Shown here one piece after another: positions 1 to 9,778 of a stretch of 23,054 bases of DNA. The notes below the pieces were generated by a model that ran no database searches, was not told the DNA's origin, and saw only the letters and a program-made list of their open reading frames with translations. The first letter of the stretch is position 1. Each line of letters opens with the position of its first letter. A program made the position numbers and the translations under genes. The stretch comes from Calycina herbarum (taxonomy: Eukaryota > Ascomycota > Leotiomycetes > Helotiales > Pezizellaceae): contig LLEY01000334.1 of the NCBI GenBank assembly GCA_001414485.1, forward strand, positions 1-23,054, given 5' to 3'.

Positions 1-433
1 ATCCCTACTTAATTATATACAAATTCAATAAGTGGTTGTTGTGATATATAACTTTTAATATAGTGGGTGACATTCCGAGGGGGCGGGCTTTTGCCAGGAC
101 CGTGCACGAGGCCGGGATATCGGTTAGCACCTGAAATATCAGGTTGGAGTATACGAGGCTACGAATTCAGCCTCGTTGAAGTGATTTGATTACAGTCACT
201 GTCTCGAGTAGAAGAGAAAGAGGTAGGTTCAAAATTTCCATTTCAATCGCCTCCTGTTTCAAAACTTCAGGTGGTTGATTATTTCAATTGATTCGAAGAA
301 GCAACTTCTCCTTATACAAATGCTAGCATAAACTCATGATATTTCGTAGCCAACTCTCTTCTGGAGCGCGCCTGCAATTCGTCGTGCCCCAACTTCCCCA
401 ACCAACTCCTCTTAACAGACCGTTTCCATTGTT
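1..433. other. Region downstream of the LIS1 gene, no gene seen
   Basis: The first 80 bases are AT-rich and the rest is mixed composition. No convincing coding frame reaches into it. The stretch next to 434 presumably holds the 3' UTR and polyadenylation site of the minus-strand LIS1 gene, but I cannot place the cleavage site. Confidence 0.5.
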
Positions 434-1909
434 TCATGAGGCAAAGACTCTCACATTCAAATCAACACTTCCAGTGGCGATGACACACCGTATTCCAATT
501 TTGGTTATGTCATCCTTCTTGAATCCGTTTGTTGCTCCATTTTCTCCATTCGTAGGTGGAACATCTTTTATCACACCCGGTGCCCACCTAATACAACTGA
601 CAAAATGGCCATGCGACTCATCCAAGGTCTTGACCATTTTGCCTTCCTGTGAAAGATCCCAACATCTCAAAGTCTTGTCATCGGAAACGCTGAGTAGGTA
701 TTTGCCGCCGGGATGGAATACTAGACCCCTCACCCAATTTTCGTGTCCAATGAGTGTCTTGATCAATGTGCCTCGCGCGTCCCATAATCGAATGCTCTTA
801 TCTCTTCCTCCTGTTGCAACAAATTCTGCTGAACTGCTGGCTGAGGGTGGTTTTTTCATCCCTGCTAGTGTCGCTAAATGCCCATAACTAGCTGGCGGCG
901 CAAATACACAACACTCGACAGAATGTTCATGGCCTAATAAAGTTGCTTTCGGTTCCCCAGAAGAAGCGTCCCATATCCTAGCAGTCTGATCATTTCCTGT
1001 CGACACCAGCCATCGCCCATCGAAAGACGGCGAAACGTCGCGAACCCAATCTGCGTGGCCCCGGATCGTTTTAACACAATATCCTGTTGATACATCCCAA
1101 ACACGAAGCGATTTATCCCGACTAGCCGAGACCAGCAGATTTCCTGAAGAGGGTGACCCGGCCGCACCACTGGGTATGAAACGTACAGCTGACACTGAAT
1201 GGTCGTGTCCTGGAAGTGTTCGAATATTTTTATATTCATCGCTTGGATCCCACAGTTTTATCGTAAGATCGCTCGAGCATGATGCTAATAAAGTTCCTCC
1301 TCGTGGTCCACCAAAATCCACATCCAGTACTGGCCTCGTATGCCCCTTGACCGTCCTTTCCAATTCGCCCAATTCCCAATCCCAAATTTTTATGGTGTAA
1401 TCTTCTGAACCAGATGCGAGAGATGAGAATACGGGATGGAAAGCCACGCATGTAACGGGCTCCCTGTGTGATTGTTGAGTATGCCTGGCTGGCGAACGAG
1501 GGAGCCAGGTCGTAGGGTCTAGATTCCTTTTCGAGAGACGTAGGCGTTGCGGAGTCGATTTCCGCTTGTAAACTGGCATTTCTCGATTCCAATTCCATTA
1601 TCTGCGAACCAAAGATCAGCCTTCATGTTCCTTTCGATGTCCAGCAAATGGGTCCCACCTTTTTCTGCAACCGCACAACAGACGTCCATTTCTTCTCCAA
1701 TAGGCCTTCATATTTCTTACTGGTCGCAGCATCAAAGGCCTCCCCTATTTGTAGTTCTTCTCGTAAAGCTGCAGCACTATTTGGGAGGTTGACGGATGTG
1801 AGGTAGGCTATCATGGACTTATGACTGGCTCGGATTAGAAGCTGCGGTGTAATTCATGCGGGGTGACTTACAGCTCCTCAGCTTGCCGTGAAGTCAAGAT
1901 CTGGCTCAT
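434..1909 (-). CDS. nudF: LIS1/NudF/PAC1 nuclear distribution protein (dynein regulator), with apparent frameshift
   Basis: LIS1 binds the dynein motor domain and, with NudE, drives nuclear migration and spindle positioning at microtubule plus ends. Three exons are read on the minus strand: 1909-1872 ([15 protein letters not shown]), 1824-1659 and 1601-434 (TGA at 436-434). Intron 1 (1871-1825, 47 nt) has a GTAAGT donor, CTAAT branch and CAG acceptor; intron 2 (1658-1602, 57 nt) starts GTGGGA. Exons 1-2 encode the LisH dimerisation motif (about residues 9-41), and exon 3 opens with a coiled coil ([15 protein letters not shown]). Seven WD40 repeats then fill the C-terminus, each ending in a WD-like pair (IKIWD, IKLWD, LRVWD, ARIWD, IRLWD, LRCWD, VRVFA). 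The frame of the coiled coil (ending ATPTSL) and that of the WD40 part (starting [10 protein letters not shown]) differ by +1 at the TC run 1533-1538. One further TC would join them into about 457 residues, normal for fungal LIS1. No intron can bridge the gap. Sequencing error is likelier than true loss. It is divergent from the TOG gene at 2795. Confidence 0.95.
1533..1538 (-). other. nudF: Apparent frameshift site in LIS1: short TC dinucleotide run
   Basis: On the minus strand the run reads ACG TCTCTC GAAAAG. The upstream frame gives T-S-L then EKESRPYD and terminates near 1236. The WD40 frame starts with TCG AAA AGG (S-K-R) one base earlier, at 1534. Both frames are open across the overlap. 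A missing TC unit, or one extra base, explains the break. Confidence 0.8.
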
Positions 1910-2794
1910 GGTGATCGCGGGATTCGATACATGAAGCTCGTCAGTCGTCGGGGTGCGCTATTCCCCTGAGGCTATGCGCCTGGCCGAGGGTTGTGGTTGT
2001 TTGCCCCTCACTGTTTATTTCTGGTCTGTGTACGAAGAGCGGTGTACGCGGGCGAAAGCGAGCCTTCAGGGTTGGTATCGAGGTCGAGATCAATTGAGGT
2101 GGCGTGGTATCAGGGGCGATCTGGGGGTGGATTGAGAACTTGACTTGGTCTCGAAGGGGAAGTGAAGTGAGGCAGTTTGGAGGGTGTGCTCGATGACGCT
2201 TTCCGCTTTCTCATGGTGATGGGGATGTGTTGCAGGTTCCGCGGCTTTCTTTGGTGTTGCTACAAAATTGAACCCTGCGCAGGGCTACCAGGGCAGGCAG
2301 TTACCGGTACCACAACCCGCCGGCAGTAACCAGCAGGGGGTCGCCGTAGTGATCCAAAAAACAACAACATCGAGCCTCCTCCACCAAATCATTTTCCAGT
2401 ACGTACCATAAACACCACCCACGATCTGGAAAACTCTCCTCTTTATTCACGGCGCAACACTCTACCTGCGCATCTCACGAAACTTGCCCGAATCCCACAT
2501 TGACCATCTCTCCATTGTCTTGCCAGACCATCTCGCACAAGGCGCCACAAATTAGCAGCTCGATTTGCGCCTCTTTGTCCAGGTATGCGACCCCTTCTCT
2601 GGTCCTTTCTGAGCATAGCAACGCTGCAACGAAATGGCTTCATATCCCATTGCCCCAATATCCTGGTCTGCCCTCGTCAGAGTGCCGCTGCACGGATGGC
2701 GGGGCATCTCCCAACGCTGTTGCGGAAGCTAACCAAACGCGTTCCAGGTCTGCAATCCCTCTCCGAGCATATCTTCGAACCCACTGTCCCCAAT
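1910..2794. promoter_or_regulatory. Divergent promoter region between LIS1 and the TOG gene
   Basis: The two start codons face away from each other across 885 bases, so 5' UTRs and promoters of both genes must lie here. No clear TATA box is seen. The part next to the TOG start (about 2350-2790) is rich in C, A and T, as fungal leaders often are. Two similar decamers, GGCAGTTACC and GGCAGTAACC, lie at about 2295-2332 around a GGTACC site. No role can be assigned to them from sequence alone. Short ORFs here have no protein-like character. Confidence 0.6.
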
Positions 2795-5646
2795 ATGGCG
2801 GACGCACAAGAGGAGGACTTTAGTTCTCTTCCCCTACCCGACAGATTCCAGCACAAGGTACATTCGACCCCTCGCTCGACGTGTCTTGAGCTAGGGCGCT
2901 AACTTTATACATAGACGTGGAAAGTCCGTAAAGATGGTTATGTAGATGCAGCAAAACAATTTGAAGTTACCCCAGACGAACACGATCCAGCATTTCGACC
3001 CTTTCTACAAGATCCCGGACTATGGAAGGGAGCGGCTGCAGATTCCAATGTCGCAGCACAACAAGAGGGCATTGCGGCATTATGTGCATTTTTAAAATTT
3101 GGGGGGCGTGAGGGTTGTACAAGGTATGTCAGTCAACCAAGTTTTGTTACTGGAACCTGACAGCAATTTCTATAGAACCAGGAGTCACACAATTCAACCT
3201 CTGATGGAGAAAGGTCTTTCTTCTACCAGGGCTGCCACCAAAGCCTCGTCCCTAGAAGCGATCTTACTATACATAGAATTAGATACTGCCGGTCCAATAA
3301 TCGAAGAATTGCTTCCCGGTCTTTCAAACAAACAACCAAAAGTTATCGCAGCAACACTAGCGGCATTGAAAGATATTTTTCACAATTACGGCTGTAAAAC
3401 CGTCGACCCAAAGCCAATTCTTAAGGTTCTCCCCAAGCCATTCGGTCATGCAGACAAAAACGTACGAGCAGAAGCGACCAATTTGGCAGTTGAACTCTAC
3501 CGATGGTTAAGGGAGGCCATGAAGCCCATGTTTTGGGGAGACCTGAAGCCCACACAACAAACGGATATGGAAGCCCATTTTGAGAAGATAAAAGCCGAGC
3601 CCATGCCAAAACAGGAACGACTACTCCGCTCGCAACAAGCCGCTATTGCACGAGCACCACCACCAGGCGCAGAGGATGAAGAAGAAGAAGATGAACTGGA
3701 AGCCGAGGGGGTGGAAGTCGACGTTTTTGATTTGGCTGAGCCCCAAGATGTACTTCCGAAGGTCGCGCCAGATTTCCATGATCAATTAGCCTCATCCAAA
3801 TGGAAAGAACGAAAAGATGCACTTGAAGCTTTATTCCAGGTATTGAATGTTCCAAGAATCAAGGACGGCGACTTCAACGAAATGATCAGGGGCTTGGCGA
3901 AATCCATGAAAGATGCCAATATCGCTGTTGTCATCCAAGCAGCCCAGTGTATAGAAGTCCTGGCGAAAGGACTGAGAAAACCCTTTTCAAAACATCGTTC
4001 GGTTGTCATGGGCCCAATGATGGAGAGACTCAAGGAGAAGAAGGCCACGGTCCAAGATGCTCTTGGTTTGGCACTAGACCAGGTCTTTGCTGCAACTAGT
4101 CTTACGGATTGTCTCGAAGAGATGCTTGAATTTCTCAAACACAAAAATCCTCAAGTAAAAGAAGGCTCGATGAAATTTTTAATTCGATGCTTGAAAACTA
4201 CCCGGGAAGCACCAATCAAAACTGAAGTGGCCTCTATTTGCGAATCGGCAAAGAAGTTACTTGCTGAATCAGGTGAAGTTCTACGATCTGGCGGAGCAGA
4301 AATACTTGGTACGGTGATGAAAATAATGGGCGAAAGAGCTATGGGTCCTTATCTTGAAGGTTTGGATGAGATCAGAAAGACAAAAATCAAGGAATACTTT
4401 GAGTCAGCAGAAGTCAAGGCAAAAGACAAGCCAAAGCCAAAGCCCCTTCCACCAGCAGCTAAAGCCGCCCCAGCAGCGGCACCTCGAAAGGTGGTCAAGA
4501 AAGTGCCTGCCGGTACCAAAAAACCCGCGCCAAAGCCTGCCCCAGCCAGTGTTTACGCTCAAGAAGCTCCTTTGGCTCCTCAGCCAACGGCAAGAACCTC
4601 GAAACTTGGTGGTCTAAAGGCTCCCGCGGGACTTAAAGCTCCATTGAAGCGTGTTCTCCCAGGTCCTGGCGGCGCTGCATCGACTGCCTCGCCTGCTCGA
4701 CGTCCTGTTGTTCGACCAGAGACGCCTGAAGAAGAACCACCGCCACCCCCTCGGCTGGGCGTAGGCGGAAGAGGTCTTGCTAGTCGTTCTCTTGCCAAAG
4801 CACCCGCCATGGCTGCTCCTCCAATGTCTTCCATGTCGCCTCCTCCCGATCCAGGTATGTCTGCCGCTGATAGAGCCGAGTTAGAAGAGCTCCGTCTCGA
4901 TAAAGACCGTCTCCTGCGACAAGCCGACGATCACCGCCAGGAAAGGTCGAAGCTCAATTCCGAAATCGGCGAATTGAAGAACCACAACGCACAATTGATT
5001 GAAGACCACACGAGAGACGTTCTCTCTATCAAAGCCAAGGAAACACAACTCGTCCGGGCCAGGTCAGATTGTGAAGCTGCTGAAGCGATGTGTGGTCAGT
5101 TGCGAAGGGAAATGGAGAGACTGAAGCGCGCTCTTACAACAGCCGAACGCGTGAACAGCCCACCCGCAAGTCTACCGAGCCCAAATCGTGAAGCAGCTAG
5201 CGAAGAGACTGGTATTTACCGCGACACGGGTATGTATGGTGGAGGCCAGGATCGATCAGGATATGGAAACCCAAGAGCGAGAATGTCGTACACATCTACT
5301 CTTAGCGAGGAAAAAGAAAACACTGGCGATGGTTTGTCAGCTCAATATGGGCGTGCCAAATTGAGCCCAGAATTAAGAAACGGTCGAAATAGCGCTGCCA
5401 GTGGTAGCGCAGGAAGAAGTAGTCCCGCACCGTCATATACCTCTCGAATAGCTCGTGATCCAAGTAATGACAGCGCGAGAGATGGTGGTAATGGACAGGG
5501 TGTTGAGAGTTGGAAGAGGGCCGCAGAAGTGACAAGCGCTCTGAAATTGAAAATTGAACAGATGAAGGCAAGTCATTCCCGGATATGACCATTTCAAAGA
5601 CTAACTGAATTCCGTCCAGGCAAGACAAGGTCTCTCGCGACCATGA
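2795..5646 (+). CDS. stu2: XMAP215/Stu2/Alp14-family TOG-domain microtubule polymerase
   Basis: This family binds tubulin through TOG domains and speeds plus-end growth; it also acts at spindle poles and kinetochores. Four exons join in one frame: 2795-2857 (ATG, MADAQEEDFSSLPLPDR), 2915-3123, 3176-5567 and 5620-5646 (TGA). They give 896 residues, fitting the two-TOG fungal form. Intron 1 (2858-2914) has a GCTAAC branch and TAG acceptor; intron 2 (3124-3175) has GTATGT, CTGAC and TAG; intron 3 is a GC-AG intron. TOG1 spans about residues 10-250 (motifs LPDRFQHKTWKVR, STRAATKASSLEA). An acidic linker follows (DEEEEDELEAEG), then TOG2 at about 285-510 (SSKWKERKDALEAL). A K/P/A-rich basic linker reaches about 650. 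A coiled coil fills about 659-751 (AELEELRLDKDRLL, RREMERLKRAL). The Ser-rich tail ends in a conserved helix (ESWKRAAEVTSALKLKIEQ) and QGLSRP. The longest single open frame in exon 3 overstates both ends: it starts in intron 2 and stops inside intron 3. Confidence 0.96.
5568..5619 (+). other. stu2: GC-AG intron near the 3' end of the TOG gene
   Basis: The exon ends ATGAAG and is followed by GCAAGT, a strong donor except for C in place of T. A perfect CTAAC branch site lies at 5601-5605 and the acceptor is CCAG at 5616-5619. The intron is 52 nt long. Splicing adds ARQGLSRP and a TGA. Unspliced reading gives the unrelated end ASHSRI. The short conserved tail after splicing fits my recollection of the family's C-terminus. 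Confidence 0.85.
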
Positions 5647-8600
5647 GAGGTGACATTATCATGATTATACCCCTTTCGAGCATTTAGAGCATTTCTGGCG
5701 ACGGGGAATAGGGTCATTGGTGTTTCGTGTTTAAGGTTCATTGTTGGTGTTGGCTGCTTGCTTTGGTTGATTAAGCGGCATGAAATCAACCATATCCCAC
5801 AGGCATTCCGTGGAGAATCCATGGACGGATAATACCATATTGCTTTTGACACGACTTATGACTGGATGGTGTCGCTGAGTTGTTTATAAACACGCGTGCT
5901 TCTTGTTAATTAATACATGCTTTGTTTTTTTGAGCGCATCAGACTTTGCTGTAAATAATTCCTCTGCCTTATTTTTCGTGCCCTCCTTTTTGTCTCGGGT
6001 GTAGCCGTCTTTTTCAAATGTCCTCTGTCATCTTCAATGGCCTGCTTTGGTGTCGCCCAGTGGCCCACCGATCAAGTCTGCTTTTTCTTAGCACCTACTT
6101 CTCAAGAATTGTCGCACAATTAGGCTATCTAGTAGTTCAAAGGGCTCATGGTGTGTACGTGGAGCACTTGCCAGCAGCGTTACAAGGTTCTCAAGTTACT
6201 GGTCCGGTCAGCGCTCAGTTGCATTCGCTTCCGAGATAGTTGCTGGAAGGATACCAATCATATCCAATACTGGGCAGCAATCCGATAATTTCCCAAGACA
6301 CGCCTCAAAATGGAGCTGCGAAGTGTCACACAACATGATGAGTGCGATTTTGAGGTTACGTCCATCAGGGATTGGGCAGAAGGAACCAAAGGACCGAATG
6401 ATGGCTCTCTCTGGAGGGTTGGATGTGCGAAAGCGCCTGCAGACGCAAGTGTTCATCTGATGCTCAGTGAGTTGGAGGGGGCGAGGAAAAGAGGCATTCT
6501 CATTTGTCCTCTCTTCCTAACCCAAGGGGGTGGGACGGCAAGTGAGTTTTTGAGATTCCACGACACTTCAAGCTTCTGACGGGGTGGTATCTTTTGGCTG
6601 CAGGATGCTCGACATAAAATGCCCCTTGCGGCCTTGTCAGACTTCTCCAATCGCTTTCGTTGTCGCAAACCCTCGCTCTATTGGTATGACGATGACTTGG
6701 ATGTTGAGGAGTACATTCATCCATTTGAGCGAACAACCAACACACCTTCAAGGAAGGATAATGAACCCTAGATGTCCGGGTATCACCACATCTATGTGTT
6801 CGGACAAGAAATCGCTCACCGTTTCTTGCCTCGTTGCCGTGGTTTGTCGTGCTGACAAGTAAGACACTTGGTTTGTACATTGATGCTGCGTATCTGACGC
6901 ACATTTTTCTTCCGGCAGACCGATTTTTCAGAATATTTTCTGAGGGATTGTATTCGGGTGTGAGTTTACCTATCATCCGTCTTGTGTGGGAGAATGGTGA
7001 TCTTGTTGCTAGGGTTATTTGCTCACATTCCCACCTCTTGTCTTCGCCTCAAGGGAAGTTGCATGAATTTGATATTGGTCTCTTTGACCCCCCAGGAAAA
7101 TCATTCCCTCACCGCCATCGACCCGGAAATCTGGATTTGTTTCGTGTAGACGAGAGGCCTTCGTTGGAATCCCCTTCCATTGGGGAAGGTGTGTTGCTCG
7201 TTGTCCTTACTCCTGAGGCAGGAAAAGTGGTTGGAATGTGGTATGTCGAGCAAACTTTGGACTTTATCACACCCTCTATCGTATGTTAGTGGGGGTTAAG
7301 ACGAGTTACGATTACCATCTTTTTACTTGACCTGATGATGATGGGGGGTTCGCCTCGTGTAAACTAGGTGGTCACGAGTAAGAAGGTACGTGGGGTTGAT
7401 TCCAGTTGTCATTGTTGCTTTGCTGACGTATACTTACCACTTATGGAAGGAGAGTTGCGGCTTACGGTATGATTGTTATTTCTAAGATTCAAGTGGGTCT
7501 CGAAACTCTTGAATTTTCCGTCGACTTTTGTTCCTACGGAACGCGGCTTATCTAGAGAATGCAGGCTCGCAAAGAAGTACGTCGTATCAACGTTACAATG
7601 GCCTGAAGGTTGCTCAGATCAGCAACACAGAAGGATGCTTTCAGTCGTTACGAGAATCCTGTTTACGTCCATCGACTTATGCCGTTTCTCAACACACTTA
7701 CACCTAGACGGCAGAGAGCTTACCACACCCCCTCTGGGTGTTGAACCTTGCGTCTAGTTTTCCAATTTCTCTAATACCCCGCTCGGTCAACAAGCAGCAT
7801 ACTTCGAACCACACAACTCACGCCGGATTTTGAAAGCAGTCTTGGGACACTGAACTGAGCCTCCAAATAGCCGCAGAACACCAAAGAGGCTGGGGTTATC
7901 GTTCAATATATCTGTCGACCTTGCTCTCGGTATCGCCAGCCACCAACATATTTCTCCATCTTTATATGCAGCCTCTAGCCAAGCATTAAAGTATTTGGAG
8001 CAATTTTGGTCATGTGTAACCCGCATCCCGCGACCAGAAAGCTCATGGTACGTACTTGGTGTGAGTTTTTCAGCTCGCGAGTTGAAGCTGCGGGTTGTTG
8101 TTCGTGGAGAGGTACTCCGTACCGTACTCGGCAATCACGTAAAAATATATTCAACATTGTTCTGAAATGGTGTCTGGACCCAACTGCCGCCCCTCATTAT
8201 TTCCTCAGTACGACACTGATACTCAGTGTAACCCTACAATCGCCCCGTTGGAAACCGACGATGAATTTGAGACGAGAGTAAATTCAACTCCAACCTTTGG
8301 TAACACAGTCCAATCTCAAAATACGCCCGACACATGGTTGTAATACCTTGGCGGAGAGACGTTGACGGAGAGGGAGATCTCATCAGATTTGTGTAACTCC
8401 ATGGGGACATCGAGATGATCAGACTTCCCCAGAGAGTCCCCAGACGCCCAAAACAGTCTTCTCTTGATGACAGCTACGCTGCCAAATCGTTGGTGGAAAG
8501 TAGTATCCGTAGGATTGGTTGCAACTCGATAGGTCGATTTCGGTGAAAGGATTTGGGGGGCAAGCAAATCATCATCGGGTTCGCCAATGTTGACCGCATA

Positions 8601-9684
8601 AAGCATACTTGCTCATTCAATCACGACACCTCTTCCTAGGGCCACGGTTGGATCAAGCCTTACCGCTTGGGTCAGATGTCAATATTCCACCCCACGATAT
8701 CAGCGGATTCGCCAAACTAACTTGAAGATGAGGCAACTGAAAGCTCACGATGCTGGTCTCACCCGCCCTCGTTCATCGCCCACTTGGGATTCGAGGCGCG
8801 AGGCGCAGTGCCTTTGCCGCCGTCTCCTGGTCGGTCATTCGTTATGGAGGCTATGGATGCTATGTCGGAGCCCTTATTTGAGAAACTGCCATTGGCGAAT
8901 GTCTTGAATTGCCTCCGATATTCGTGTTTCAACGTCGCCGCTTTGCGAGTGTTTGGACCTTTTTCAGGTGTTGCAACGCTTGGACCTGTGAATGGCAACC
9001 GCTTTTGAAGCTCTGAATGGTCAAGACGGTTTAATGAATATCAAATGGCTCGAAACTAATATATAAAAGTGGTTCTCAAGAAACACGAGCATCTCGGTCA
9101 TCAGCTGAAAATATCAGTCAGGGCTTGGTAACGTGATGAGTGGTCTGCAAGTAAAGGCGGACGCCACAATTCGGGCTTACTTCCAGATTGTTCTCGAAGC
9201 GCCTTTGGTCCGCTGTCAAGTTTCGAACTGTTATATTCATCTAAATTAGAAAAATAGGGCGTAAAAACTGTAAGCCTGGTCCCTGACGATATTTCGGTAA
9301 TTGGCGGTGCATCAAAGATCATATGAGGGCATATAAGATCGACTTGATGCATGTCGAATGCATACCGATGTGCAGAAGATGTGTACCATCCCCGTCTTTG
9401 CATGAAATGATATGCCCGATTTCAAGACAAGACCCATTTGAACTCACACTCCGGGCTTGCAGTACATGAGCACCAACGTGGTGTAAAGCCACGCCGTTCT
9501 TGGCTCCCACCGAGCTGGCCTGCCAATCTGTAGCTGCTCCCATCTGCAGGAGGCAAGCAGATAGTGATATGAATATGATAAGGCGATATCGAAACTGCAG
9601 TTCAGGATGGTGATGGTACGTAACGACTTCAATATACTTTGAAAAAAATTGCTAATTGAGAGATCAAAGACCGAGTTTCAACAA
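5647..9684. other. Long stretch with coding-like fragments but no defensible gene
   Basis: Several stretches read like protein on one strand or the other, but none is long and none is recognised. Plus-strand pieces lie at about 6150-6450 (SEIVAGRIPIISNTGQQSDN), 6604-6857 (SDFSNRFRCRKPSLYWYDDD) and 6919-7289 (IIRLVWENGDLVARV). Minus-strand pieces lie at 8606-8316 (NIGEPDDDLLAPQILSPKS), 8998-8763 (RKAATLKHEYRRQFKTFANG) and 9403-9101 (HQVDLICPHMIFDAPPITE). Some are flanked by splice-like signals. All need a stop to be ignored or an unproved splice. They may be remains of one or more decayed genes. The first 200 bases hold the TOG gene's 3' UTR. Confidence 0.4.
6604..6857 (+). pseudogene. Possible decayed coding exon, family unknown
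   Basis: A frame opens directly after a TTGGCTGCAG acceptor-like site and reads DARHKMPLAALSDFSNRFRC, then YWYDDDLDVEEYIHPFERTT, to a TAG at 6769. The same frame continues with MSGYHHIYVFGQEIAHRF to a TGA just before a GTAAGA donor at 6859, whose intron would end at CAG 6918. The composition looks protein-like and the flanking splice signals are good. Two in-frame stops and the lack of a recognised family leave it as a weak candidate for a broken gene. It could equally be chance. Confidence 0.2.
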
Positions 9685-9778
9685 TACGTCCGTAGGCTCT
9701 GTCGGCCTATACCTATTCTAAGGGGCAATTATGCCCCTCAAGTTCAAGAGCCCAGTTAATTCGAGACCTACGGACGTA
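9685..9778. repeat. Small inverted-repeat element with an inner hairpin
   Basis: The arms TACGTCCGTAGG (9685-9696) and CCTACGGACGTA (9767-9778) are perfect 12-bp inverted repeats about 94 bp apart end to end. Inside, AGGGGCA-ATTA-TGCCCCT (9721-9738) forms a perfect 7-bp stem with a 4-base loop. The size suggests a MITE-like element or a folded RNA. No target duplication is evident. Confidence 0.45.

Noticed and set aside
336..887. 183-codon frame on the plus strand
   Set aside because: It is the antisense of the last LIS1 WD40 repeats, where the minus strand gives clear family matches.
3099..3175. N-terminal extension of the large TOG frame starting at 3099
   Set aside because: The first codons are read in the wrong frame of exon 2 and through intron 2. 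The spliced start at 2795 gives the conserved TOG1 beginning.
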